From JACKNG01 sp050184115 (GTDB lineage: Bacteria > Pseudomonadota > Gammaproteobacteria > Ga0077536), in assembly GCA_050184115.1 (NCBI GenBank), contig JBFXAQ010000005.1, positions 124,001 to 188,000 of the forward strand: DNA of 64,000 nucleotides. The letters are read 5' to 3'. Shown piece by piece: positions 33,247 through 41,197 of this stretch. Position numbers and translations under genes: made by a program. Below the pieces are notes generated by a model. That model searched no databases, was not told where the DNA came from, and saw nothing but the letters and a program-made list of their open reading frames with translations. Each line of letters begins with the position of its first letter. The stretch's first letter is position 1.

Positions 33247-35424
33247 ATGTCTGCCATTGCCGATTCGCCGATTCTCGCCCCGCTCAACGTCCGCCAGTGC
33301 GAGGCGGTTGCCAACGACGCGCCGCAGGTCCTGGTGCTGGCCGGCGCCGGCAGCGGCAAGACCCGCGTTCTGGTGCACCGCATTGCCTGGTACCTGGAGA
33401 CCGGCCAGGCCTCGCCCCATGGCATCCTCGCCGTGACGTTCACCAACAAGGCCGCGGCCGAGATGCGCGGGCGTATCGAACAGCTGACCGGCCGTCCGCT
33501 GGGCGGCATGTGGGTGGGCACCTTCCACAACATCGCCCATCGACTTCTGCGGGCCCATGCGCGCGATGCCGGCCTGCCGGAGAACTTCCAGATCATCGAT
33601 GCCGACGACCAGCAGCGCGTGCTGCGCCGGGTCATCCGCGGTCTCAACCTCGACGACAGCGAATGGCCACCGAAGGAAGCACAGTGGTTCATCAACGCGC
33701 GCAAGGACGATGGTCAGCGGCCGCAGCACATCGACGACTACGGCGACAGCGCGCTGCACACGATGATCGACATCTACGCCGCCTACGAGGAGGCCTGCGC
33801 GCGTTCCGGGTTGGTCGATTTCGCCGAACTGCTGCTGCGCGCCCACGAGCTGTGGAGCAACCACCCGGGCTTGTTGCGCCACTACCAGGAGCGCTTCTGG
33901 CACGTGCTGGTCGACGAGTTCCAGGACACCAATGCCATCCAGTACGCCTGGTTGCGCCAGCTCGTCGGCGACGACGGCAACATCTTCGTCGTCGGTGACG
34001 ACGACCAGTCGATCTACAGCTGGCGCGGTGCGCGGGTGGAGAACATGCAGCGGTTCCGCGCGGATTTCCCCAAGCACGCGCTGGTGCGTCTCGAACAGAA
34101 CTACCGTTCGACCGGTAACATCCTCAACGCCGCCAATACCCTCATCGCCAACAACCCGACCCGCCTGGGCAAGGAATTGTGGACCGATGGCAGCAAGGGT
34201 GAGCCGATCACGCTCTACGCCGCCTACAACGATCTCGACGAGGCCCGCTTCGTCGTCGACCGCGTCATGCAATGGCGGGATTACGGCGGCCGCCTCGCCG
34301 AGTGCGCGGTGCTCTACCGCGTCAGCGCGCAGTCACGCGTGCTGGAAGACGCCCTGCGCCAGGCCGATCTGCCGTACCGCGTCTACGGCGGTTTCCGCTT
34401 CTACGAGCGCGCCGAGATCAAGGACGCCCTGGCCTACGTGCGCCTCGCCGCCTGGCGCGGCGACGACGCTGCTTTCGAACGCATCGTCAACGTGCCGGCC
34501 CGCGGCATCGGCCAGCGCAGCATCGACGAGTTGCGCGCCGTCGCCCGGCGCGAGCGCATCACCCTGTGGGAGGCCACGCGCCAACTCGTCGAGACCCGTG
34601 AGCTCGGTGCGCGCGCGGTCGGCGCGCTGCAACGTTTCATGGATCTCGTCGATCGCATGAGCGTCGCGGTCGGCGATCTCGGCCTGCCGGAGCTGCTCGA
34701 ATCCATCATCGAGGCCAGCGGGCTCGTCGAGCACTACCGTAAAGAAAAGGGCGAGCGTGGCCTCGATCGCATCGAGAACCTGGAGGAACTGGTGGCCGCT
34801 GCGCGCGATTTCACGCCGTCACCGGAGGACGAGGAGATGCCCCTGCTGGCGGCATTCCTCTCCCACGCCGCGCTCGAATCCGGCGAAGGCCAGGCCGACG
34901 TGCATACCGACAGCGTGCAGCTCATGACCCTGCACTCGGCCAAGGGCCTGGAGTTCCCGCAGGTGTTCATGGTCGGTGTTGAGGAGGGCCTGTTCCCGCA
35001 CCAGCGTTCGAGCGAGGACCCGGTCCAACTCGAGGAGGAGCGGCGGCTCTGTTATGTCGGTATCACGCGCGCGATGCGCAAGCTCGTCATGACCCACGCC
35101 GAATCGCGCCGCCTGCACGGCACCGAGTACTACCCGCAGCCGTCGCGCTTCATCCGCGAGTTGCCGCGCGAGGTGATCGAGGAGGTGCGTCTCGGTGGGC
35201 GCGTGGCGACGCCGCGTTCGTCCTACCAGGCTCGCAGCGATGGTCTCGGCGGGGAGGAAGTCGGCGGTCTGCGCCTCGGCCAGCGCGTCATCCATCGCAT
35301 GTTCGGCGAGGGCGTGGTGCTCAATTTCGAGGGCCACGGCGAGCACTCGCGCGTGCAGGTCAACTTCGAGGGCGCGGGTACCAAGTGGCTCGTGGCGGCT
35401 TACGCCGGGCTGGAAGCGATGTAA
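33247..35424 (+). CDS. uvrD: DNA helicase II (UvrD/Rep family)
   Basis: A 725-residue superfamily 1A 3'-5' helicase for nucleotide excision and mismatch repair. Motifs in order: Q-motif (LNVRQCEAV), Walker A (AGAGSGKTRVLVHRIAW), motif Ia (TFTNKAAAEMRGRI), Walker B (LVDEFQDTN), motif III (VVGDDDQSIYSWRGA), motif IV (LEQNYRST), motif V (LMTLHSAKGLEFPQVFMVGVEEGLFPH) and motif VI (RRLCYVGITRAMRKL). The C-terminal basic domain resembles UvrD (about 720 residues) more than Rep. A GTG at 33232 in frame is possible, but the ATG at 33247 matches the usual short N-terminus. Confidence 0.93.
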   Translation: MSAIADSPILAPLNVRQCEAVANDAPQVLVLAGAGSGKTRVLVHRIAWYLETGQASPHGILAVTFTNKAAAEMRGRIEQLTGRPLGGMWVGTFHNIAHRLLRAHARDAGLPENFQIIDADDQQRVLRRVIRGLNLDDSEWPPKEAQWFINARKDDGQRPQHIDDYGDSALHTMIDIYAAYEEACARSGLVDFAELLLRAHELWSNHPGLLRHYQERFWHVLVDEFQDTNAIQYAWLRQLVGDDGNIFVVGDDDQSIYSWRGARVENMQRFRADFPKHALVRLEQNYRSTGNILNAANTLIANNPTRLGKELWTDGSKGEPITLYAAYNDLDEARFVVDRVMQWRDYGGRLAECAVLYRVSAQSRVLEDALRQADLPYRVYGGFRFYERAEIKDALAYVRLAAWRGDDAAFERIVNVPARGIGQRSIDELRAVARRERITLWEATRQLVETRELGARAVGALQRFMDLVDRMSVAVGDLGLPELLESIIEASGLVEHYRKEKGERGLDRIENLEELVAAARDFTPSPEDEEMPLLAAFLSHAALESGEGQADVHTDSVQLMTLHSAKGLEFPQVFMVGVEEGLFPHQRSSEDPVQLEEERRLCYVGITRAMRKLVMTHAESRRLHGTEYYPQPSRFIRELPREVIEEVRLGGRVATPRSSYQARSDGLGGEEVGGLRLGQRVIHRMFGEGVVLNFEGHGEHSRVQVNFEGAGTKWLVAAYAGLEAM

Positions 35425-35437
35425 TCTCGCCGGGGGT

Positions 35438-35470
35438 GACGTGACCGCGCCGGTGTGGAGCGGTCACGTC
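35438..35470. terminator. Hairpin between convergent uvrD and the cytochrome gene
   Basis: GACGTGACCGC at 35438-35448 pairs perfectly with GCGGTCACGTC at 35460-35470 (11-bp stem, 11-nt loop), 14 nt after the uvrD stop. There is no T-run, so it may be only a 3'-end stabilising hairpin or an inefficient bidirectional terminator. Confidence 0.55.
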
Positions 35471-35502
35471 GCGGCCTTGCGCCGCGACCCCGGGCAGCGG
35501 CC

Positions 35503-36408
35503 CTACTGGCCGTTCGCCACCATGTAGTCGACGGCGGCCTTGACGTCGTCGTCGGAGAAGTCCGGACGCCCGCCCTTCGGCGGCATCATGCCGGCGCTCC
35601 CCATGAAGCCGTTGATGGCGCTGTGGTAGAGGGTGTCCTTGCCCTTCTCGATGCGCGACACCCAGGCCGCGGCATCGCCGAACTTCGGCGCGCCGGCGGC
35701 GCCCGGGGTGTGACAGACGAAGCAGGCGGCATCGTAGACTTCCTTGCCACGACCGCTGTCGGCACTCGCGGTAGTCGCCTCGGTGGCGGGTTCTGCCGTC
35801 GCGGCCGGTGCTTCCTCGCTGGCCGCGGCGTCCGCCGCGGGCGCGGCTTCCTCGCTCGCGGCCGGGGCCGGGCTGCCGCCACCGCCGCCAACCGCGGCGA
35901 GCATGTGATCGACGGCGGCCTTGACCTCGTCGTCGCTGAGCGCGGGATTGCCACCCTTCGGCGGCATCATCCCAGCGGGGCCGGTAAAGCCCGCGACGGC
36001 GTTGTGGTAGAGCGCTTCGTTACCCTTTTCCAGGCGTGTTTCCCAGGCGGCCATGTCGCCGTACTTCGGCGCACCGGCGATGCCCTGGGCGTGGCAGGCG
36101 AAGCAGACCTTGTCGTAGGTGGCCTGGCCGATGTCGCCACTGGCCTCGGCCGGTGCGGCCGCCGGCGCGTCGCCGTGGGCCGGTGCGGCAGCCGCGGCGG
36201 CGGTCTCGAGCGCGACCGGGGCATCGCCCGTGTTCAACTGGCCCATGGGTGCGACGCGGGCAGCCGCCGTGGGGCTGTAGTCGGTCGATTCCTGGACGGT
36301 GCGGTTGACGATCTTGGCCAGGATGAAGGCCATGATGCCGACCACGACAAGCCCCACCAGGACCATGGAAAAGTTGCGGACGAAGACCGCGTCGTCTTGG
36401 TTGCTCAT
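35503..36408 (-). CDS. Membrane-anchored dihaem c-type cytochrome (tandem cytochrome c5-like domains)
   Basis: 301 residues. One N-terminal membrane anchor (MVLVGLVVVGIMAFILAKIV) is followed by an Ala/Pro-rich periplasmic linker, then a first haem domain (CFACH, MMPPKGG), a second Ala/Pro/Glu-rich linker, and a second haem domain (CFVCH, MMPPKGG). The two domains share WxxRxEKGxxxLYHxAxxGFxGxAGMMPPKGG, a recent internal duplication. The Met in MMPPKGG is the expected sixth haem ligand. Likely a periplasmic electron carrier between the bc1 complex and a terminal oxidase or reductase; the partner is unknown. Confidence 0.88.
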   Translation of the reverse strand: MSNQDDAVFVRNFSMVLVGLVVVGIMAFILAKIVNRTVQESTDYSPTAAARVAPMGQLNTGDAPVALETAAAAAAPAHGDAPAAAPAEASGDIGQATYDKVCFACHAQGIAGAPKYGDMAAWETRLEKGNEALYHNAVAGFTGPAGMMPPKGGNPALSDDEVKAAVDHMLAAVGGGGGSPAPAASEEAAPAADAAASEEAPAATAEPATEATTASADSGRGKEVYDAACFVCHTPGAAGAPKFGDAAAWVSRIEKGKDTLYHSAINGFMGSAGMMPPKGGRPDFSDDDVKAAVDYMVANGQ

Positions 36409-36571
36409 GCTCTGCTCTCGAAGAAATTAGAGGAATGATCCTTGGCCGAAGTGCGCGGGAGAGCCCGGCGAGGCCGCGCGCATTATAGCGAAAACACCTT
36501 GATTCTCTAGCCTGAACCGACGCTTACGCGCGTCGCGGCCGGTGCTGGTGGCGACCACCTCGGGGACGGAT

Positions 36572-36974
36572 GGCGGCGCCCCGCAGGGGTGCGTGGGCCC
36601 GCGTGCGGGCGCACTCATCCGATCCTGTCGGGTCGAGGTGTGCTGGCCGCCCTGCTTTCCCTTCGTCGCCCGACGCGTTAGCCTACGCTCCCCGCCGCGC
36701 CCGTAGCTCAGCTGGATAGAGTGCTGCCCTCCGAAGGCAGAGGTCACAGGTTCACAATCTCGCGCGAGCGAGATTGGACGCCGCCGTTGGCGGCGGCGCC
36801 CCGCAGGGGTGAGTGGGCCCGCGTGCGGGCGCACTCATCCAATCCTGTCGGGTCGAGGTGTGCTGGCCGCCCCGCTTTCCCTTCGCCGCCCGACGCGTTA
36901 GCCTACGCTCCCCGCCGCGCCCGTAGCTCAGCTGGATAGAGTGCTGCCCTCCGAAGGCAGAGGTCACAGGTTCA
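36572..36974 (+). repeat. 220-bp-period tandem duplication carrying tRNA-Arg
   Basis: Unit 1 (36572-36754) and unit 2 (36792-36974) are identical at all but 4 of 183 positions and are offset by exactly 220 bp. Each unit holds a GC-rich palindromic segment, a 12-nt piece like the tRNA 3' end (at 36621 and 36841), a spacer, and the 5' part of tRNA-Arg(CCG). Only unit 2 continues into a complete tRNA. The 508 nt between the cytochrome gene and the intact tRNA contain no credible protein gene. Confidence 0.85.
36697..36754 (+). pseudogene. Interrupted tRNA-Arg(CCG) copy
   Basis: The first 58 nt match the intact tRNA-Arg exactly, through the acceptor 5' strand, D-arm, anticodon arm and the T-loop TTCA. 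The sequence then switches to 86 nt of unrelated palindromic DNA (36755-36840) before the tRNA-like AATCCTGTCGGG resumes at 36841. The insert contains AATCTCGC/GCGAGATT and CGCCGCC/GGCGGCG hairpins. This copy cannot fold a normal T-arm or acceptor stem and is presumed non-functional. Confidence 0.8.
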
Positions 36975-36993
36975 AATCCTGTCGGGCGCGCCA
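36917..36993 (+). tRNA. tRNA-Arg (anticodon CCG)
   Basis: 77 nt with encoded CCA. Acceptor GCGCCCG pairs with CGGGCGC. The anticodon stem CTGCC/GGCAG closes a loop CTCCGAA with anticodon CCG. The T-arm CACAGG-TTCAAATC-CTGTC is normal. It decodes CGG, a common Arg codon in GC-rich genomes. It is the intact second copy of a tandem duplication. Confidence 0.95.
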
Positions 36994-37029
36994 TTTTCTC
37001 GCCCGCGAACCACCGGAGTCGGATCCCCC

Positions 37030-38121
37030 ATGGCATCCACCGTTCTCGTCGTCGGCGCCAGCGGACTCGTCGGGACCGCGGCCTGCATCGAATTCAAGCG
37101 TGCGGGCTGGCGCGTCATCGCGGCTTCACGCCGGGTGCCGGAACTGCTCGAGGGGCTGGGCATCGAGCACGTCGCGCTCGACCTCCAGGACGGCGCGGCC
37201 TGCGCCCGCATCGTCGACGAGCACCTGGCCGAGGTCTCCCATGTCGTCTACACGGCTGTCTACGAGATGCCAGGCCTGATCGATGGCTGGCTCGATCCGC
37301 ACCAGATCGACACCAACGACCGCATGCTGCGCAACCTGCTCGAGCCGCTGCGCGCGCGGGCGCGGCTGCGCCACGTGACCCTGCTTCAGGGGACCAAGGC
37401 CTATGGCATCACGGTCGGTCCGATCCGGGTTCCGGCACGCGAAGCGCAGCCGCGCGTCGACCATCCGAACTTCTACTGGCGCCAGGAGGATTACCTGCGC
37501 GCCGTCGCCGCCGCCGACGGTATCGACTTCACGATCTTCCGCCCGCAACTCGTGGTCGGCCCCAACCACGGCGTGGTGATGAACATCCCGCCCGTGATCG
37601 GGGTCTATGCGGCAATCCGACGCGAACTCGGATTGCCGTTCGCTTTTCCCGGCGGCCCGACCTGGGTGTGGGAGGCCGTTGACGTGCGTCTCGTCGCCGG
37701 CGCCATCCGCTGGGCGACGGCGACTCCCACTGCCAGCGGCGAGACGTACAACCTGACCAACGGCGAGGTGTTTTCCTTCCGCGACATGTGGCCGGCGCTG
37801 GCGCAGACGCTCGGTGTCGAGATCGGGCCGGACGAGCCCTTGCGCCTGGCCGAGTACATTCCCGCGCACCGCGAGGTGTGGGCGCGGGTGGTCGAGCGCC
37901 ATGGCTTGCGTGCGATCCCGCTCGAGGACCTGCTCGGCGAGTCACACTACTACGCCGACATGTGTTTCGCCGCGGGCCTGGATGCCCCGCCACCGCCGAC
38001 CTTCGTCAGCACGATCAAGATCCGGGAGGCCGGCTACCCGGCGGTGTGGAACACCGAGGACAGTTTCTGTTACTGGCTGCGCGACCTGATCGCGCGCCGC
38101 ATTCTGCCGCCGGCCGGCTGA
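37030..38121 (+). CDS. NAD(P)-dependent SDR, PRISE-like (progesterone 5beta-reductase / iridoid synthase-like)
   Basis: 363 residues, an extended short-chain dehydrogenase. The cofactor motif is GASGLVG (residues 8-14). Instead of a YxxxK catalytic pair, the protein has LLQGTKAYG (Lys near residue 121) and PNFYWRQEDYL (Tyr near 149), the arrangement of the PRISE group that reduces enones at the 1,4 position. Family-typical PREAQPRVDHPNFYW and RPQLVVGPNHGVVMNIPPVIGVYAAI are present. The bacterial substrate is unknown; a steroid-like or other enone is plausible. The start follows the tRNA by 36 nt, with GGAG about 12 nt upstream. Confidence 0.75.
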   Translation: MASTVLVVGASGLVGTAACIEFKRAGWRVIAASRRVPELLEGLGIEHVALDLQDGAACARIVDEHLAEVSHVVYTAVYEMPGLIDGWLDPHQIDTNDRMLRNLLEPLRARARLRHVTLLQGTKAYGITVGPIRVPAREAQPRVDHPNFYWRQEDYLRAVAAADGIDFTIFRPQLVVGPNHGVVMNIPPVIGVYAAIRRELGLPFAFPGGPTWVWEAVDVRLVAGAIRWATATPTASGETYNLTNGEVFSFRDMWPALAQTLGVEIGPDEPLRLAEYIPAHREVWARVVERHGLRAIPLEDLLGESHYYADMCFAAGLDAPPPPTFVSTIKIREAGYPAVWNTEDSFCYWLRDLIARRILPPAG

Positions 38122-38191
38122 GCGCCGCCCCACTCGGCGCGCGAGTCCCGACGGTGGCCGGGCGGCGGGCGGCGGCACCTGCCGTCGACCC

Positions 38192-38219
38192 GCCACCGCG
38201 TCCGCCGAGACGCGGTGGC
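38192..38219. terminator. Hairpin between the convergent reductase and pstS genes
   Basis: GCCACCGCGTC at 38192-38202 and GACGCGGTGGC at 38209-38219 form a perfect 11-bp stem with a 6-nt loop. It lies about 25 nt beyond the pstS stop and 70 nt beyond the reductase stop. No T-run is present; it may serve either strand. Confidence 0.55.
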
Positions 38220-38244
38220 ACAGCCTGGCGCGCTAGCGCGGACG

Positions 38245-39216
38245 TTACTGGGCAAGTACGCCCTCGAGTTGCTTGGCCACGACCTTGGCCGGCAGCGGGA
38301 TGTAGCCGTCCTTGATCACGACCCGCTGGCCTTCCTTCGACAGCACCATCTTCATGAACGCGCGTTCGAGCGGCGGCAGCGGCTGATTGGGGTGCTTGTT
38401 GACATAGACGTAGAGAAAGCGGCCGAGCGGGTACTTGCCGGAGATGGCGTTTTCCGAGGTGGCCTCGACGTAGTCCGCGCCTTCCTTGGCGGCCAACGGC
38501 ACTGCACGCACGCCGGAGGTGCGGTAACCGATGCCGGAGTATCCGATGCCGTTGAGCGACTTGGTCACGCCCTGCACGACCGAAGCCGACCCCGGCTGCT
38601 CGTTGACGGTGTTCTTGTAGTCACCCTTGCACAGGGCTTCGTCCTTGAAGAAGCCATAAGTCCCGGAGACCGAGTTGCGACCGTAGAGCTGGATGGCGCG
38701 CGCCGCCCACTCGCCGCTCATCCCGGCCTGGCCCCAGTTGGTGATGTCGGACGCGTAGCCGCACGTCCGCGTGGCGGAGAAGATGGCGTCGACCTGCGGG
38801 ATCGTGAGTCCCGCGATGGGATTGTCCTTGTGCACGTAGACGGCGAGCGCGTCGATGGCGACCGGGATCGCCGTCGGCTTGAAACCGTGCTTGGCTTCAA
38901 AGGCTTCGAGCTCGTTCGACTTCATCTTGCGGCTCATGGGGCCGAGGTTCGAGGTGCCCTCGGTCAAGGCAGGCGGTGCGGTCGAGGAGCCGGCGGCCTG
39001 GATCTGGATGTTGACGCTGGGGTGGGCTTTCTTGAAAGCCTCGGCCCACAGGGTCATGAGGTTGGCCAGGGTGTCGGAGCCGACGCTCGACAGGTTGCCC
39101 GAAATGCCGCTGACCTTTTCGTAGTCCGGCAGGTCGGCATCGACCTCGATGGCAGTGGCGGTGCCCGTGGCCAGCAGGCCGACGAGGGGCAGGGCGAGCA
39201 GGTGTTTGTGAATCAA
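38245..39216 (-). CDS. pstS: Periplasmic phosphate-binding protein PstS
   Basis: 323 residues with a signal peptide cut near ATAIE. High-affinity phosphate-binding component: SSVGSDTLANLMTLWAEAFKKAHP in the first lobe, SSTAPPALTEGTSNLGPMSRKM with the Ser/Thr phosphate-contacting loop, and RNSVSGTYGFFKDEALCKGDYK in the second lobe. pstCAB and phoU are not adjacent, so this is an orphan binding protein. It may serve a transporter elsewhere or a scavenging or sensing role. A strong Pho box lies 73 nt upstream of the start, which supports control by phosphate starvation through PhoB. Confidence 0.85.
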   Translation of the reverse strand: MIHKHLLALPLVGLLATGTATAIEVDADLPDYEKVSGISGNLSSVGSDTLANLMTLWAEAFKKAHPSVNIQIQAAGSSTAPPALTEGTSNLGPMSRKMKSNELEAFEAKHGFKPTAIPVAIDALAVYVHKDNPIAGLTIPQVDAIFSATRTCGYASDITNWGQAGMSGEWAARAIQLYGRNSVSGTYGFFKDEALCKGDYKNTVNEQPGSASVVQGVTKSLNGIGYSGIGYRTSGVRAVPLAAKEGADYVEATSENAISGKYPLGRFLYVYVNKHPNQPLPPLERAFMKMVLSKEGQRVVIKDGYIPLPAKVVAKQLEGVLAQ

Positions 39217-39288
39217 GGCAGTCTCCTGAACAATGAACGAGGGGCGTGGCCAGTGGACCGTGGCTGCGGCGCATCATGTTTAAGAATT

Positions 39289-39306
39289 GTGACAGTTGCA
39301 TGACAG
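39289..39306 (-). promoter_or_regulatory. Pho box upstream of pstS
   Basis: Read on the minus strand the site is CTGTCATGCAACTGTCAC, two CTGTCA repeats spaced by 11 nt as in PhoB sites. It matches the published consensus CTGTCATAWAWCTGTCAY at 16 of 18 positions. It lies in the divergent pstS/antiporter region, so PhoB might also affect the antiporter gene. Confidence 0.8.
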
Positions 39307-39409
39307 ATGTCCGTGTTTTGCCATGCCCGGACCGCCGGGCGCGCCGTGGCGCGCCGGAAACCGGCGCGGTGGGCGGGGTTTAGGATTTTTCCTAGGATTG
39401 CCGGCGACC

Positions 39410-41197
39410 ATGCATGCACACTTGGCGAATGTCGTCGCCCTGATCCTGTTCGCCGGAACGGCCGCACAGTGGCTGGCATGGCGATTCCGCGTCCCCGCCA
39501 TCGTCCTGCTCACGGCAACCGGCTTCGTGCTGGGGCCGGTGACCGGCCTGGTCCGGCCAGATGCCGAGTTCGGCAGCCTTCTCGAACCCTTCGTGCAACT
39601 GGCGGTCGCCGTCATTCTCTTCGAGGGCGGACTCAACCTGCGGTTCCACGAGCTGGCGCGGGCCGGGGGCGGGGTACGTCGCCTGGTCACCCTGGGGTTG
39701 GCGTTCTCATTCGTGCTGGGCACGGCGGCGGCCCACCTCGTGGGCCTGCTCTCGCTCCCGGTGGCGAGCGTGTTCGGCGCCATCATCGTGGTGACGGGAC
39801 CGACGGTCATCCTGCCGCTGTTGCGCCAGGCCCGCCTGCGCGCACGGCCGGCGTCGTTGCTCAAGTGGGAAGGCATCGTCAACGACCCGCTCGGGGCGGT
39901 GTTGGCCGTGGTGGTGTTCGAGTTCCTCGTGACGCACGGCGAAGGCCACGGCGGCCTTGCCCTGGTCGGCAGCGTTGTCGGCAAGCTCGGCGCGGCCGCG
40001 GCCCTCGGCTGGTTCGCTGGTGGCACCTTGAGTGCCTGCTACCGGCGGGGCTGGGTTCCCGAGTACCTCAAGGGGCCGGGCATGCTAGCCACGGTGATGG
40101 TCACCTACGCGCTAGGCAACGGACTGCTCGACGAGGCCGGGCTGCTCACGGTGACCGCGCTCGGCCTCGCGCTCGGGAACGCGAACCTGCCGAGTATCGA
40201 GGAGCTGCGACGCTTCAAGGAGAACATCACCGTCGTACTGGTGTCTGGCCTGTTCATCGTGCTCACGGCGAACCTCGACCTCGGCCTGGTGCGCGAACTC
40301 GACTGGCACGGCGCGTTGCTGATTGTGCTGGTCGTGATGGTGGTCCGCCCGGCGGCGGTGTTTCTCGCCACCGTCGGCACCGACCTCAGCTGGCAGGAGC
40401 GCCTGTTGATCGGTTGGATTGCGCCGCGCGGGATCGTCGCCGCCGCGGTCGCCGGTGCCTTCACCGCGCGTCTGCTCGAAGCCGGCTACCCGGACGCCGC
40501 CAAACTCCTGCCGCTGGTCTTCGTGCTGATCATCACCACGGTGGTGCTGCACGGGTTTTCGCTGCCGTGGGTTGCTCGCCGGCTCGAGCAGGCGTCGTCA
40601 CGCGCTGACGGTCTGGTGGTCGTCGGCGCGTCACCGTGGGTCATCGATCTCGCCGAGCGCCTGCGTGGCCTCGATATTCCCGTGCTGGTGGTCGACGCAT
40701 CGTGGCACCGCCTGCGACCGGTGCGCCTCGCCGGGCTGCCGATCCATTTTGGCCAGGTCGTCTCGGAGTCGGCTGACGCCGATCTGGATCTCTCCGCGAT
40801 GGGCTACGTCCTCGCGGCCACCGACAACGATGCGTACAACGCACTGGTCTGCACGCGCTTTTCCAACGAGTTCAATCGCAGCGCGGTGTTCCAGCTGCCG
40901 CTGCCGGCGGCCGACGCCGACGAGCGCAAGGGCCTGGCGGTGAGCCTGCGCGGACAGCGGGTGTTCTCACCGGATGCCCTCTACGAAGTGTTGCTGCAGC
41001 GCTACTTCGAAGGCTGGCGTTTCCAGAAGACACGTCTGACCGAGGAGTTCGATTTCGCAACCTACCGCGAGCGAATCGACGACAAGTTGTTCGCCGCACT
41101 GGTGGTTCGCCAGGCAGGCGGGCTCGTTCTGAATCTCGAACGCTACAAAGGCGCGGCGGGAGATACGGTGATCAACTTCCTGCCGCCGCAGCGATAG
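39410..41197 (+). CDS. Cation:proton antiporter with C-terminal RCK/TrkA-N-like domain
   Basis: 595 residues. About a dozen membrane helices span residues 1-395. Features include the antiporter motif VVTGPTVILPLL, an acidic LLKWEGIVNDPLGAVL segment with the Asn-Asp ion-binding pair, and GWIAPRGIVAAAVAG. This is the CPA1/NhaP-like pattern. After residue 400 a soluble domain begins with a nucleotide-binding strand (GLVVVGASPWVIDLAERL) resembling TrkA-N/RCK regulators. It is likely an inner-membrane Na+/H+ or K+/H+ antiporter for pH or ion homeostasis. The ATG at 39410 is preferred over a long upstream start because the first helix begins right after it. The last 26 bp overlap the convergent GGDEF gene. 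Confidence 0.85.
   Translation: MHAHLANVVALILFAGTAAQWLAWRFRVPAIVLLTATGFVLGPVTGLVRPDAEFGSLLEPFVQLAVAVILFEGGLNLRFHELARAGGGVRRLVTLGLAFSFVLGTAAAHLVGLLSLPVASVFGAIIVVTGPTVILPLLRQARLRARPASLLKWEGIVNDPLGAVLAVVVFEFLVTHGEGHGGLALVGSVVGKLGAAAALGWFAGGTLSACYRRGWVPEYLKGPGMLATVMVTYALGNGLLDEAGLLTVTALGLALGNANLPSIEELRRFKENITVVLVSGLFIVLTANLDLGLVRELDWHGALLIVLVVMVVRPAAVFLATVGTDLSWQERLLIGWIAPRGIVAAAVAGAFTARLLEAGYPDAAKLLPLVFVLIITTVVLHGFSLPWVARRLEQASSRADGLVVVGASPWVIDLAERLRGLDIPVLVVDASWHRLRPVRLAGLPIHFGQVVSESADADLDLSAMGYVLAATDNDAYNALVCTRFSNEFNRSAVFQLPLPAADADERKGLAVSLRGQRVFSPDALYEVLLQRYFEGWRFQKTRLTEEFDFATYRERIDDKLFAALVVRQAGGLVLNLERYKGAAGDTVINFLPPQR

Noticed and set aside
36752..37036. Small frame on the minus strand with the GFEPVTSAFGGQHSIQLSYGR pattern
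   Set aside because: This is the antisense translation of the tRNA-Arg gene, a well-known source of false proteins. The same pattern occurs in the frame over the broken tRNA copy at 36427-36834.
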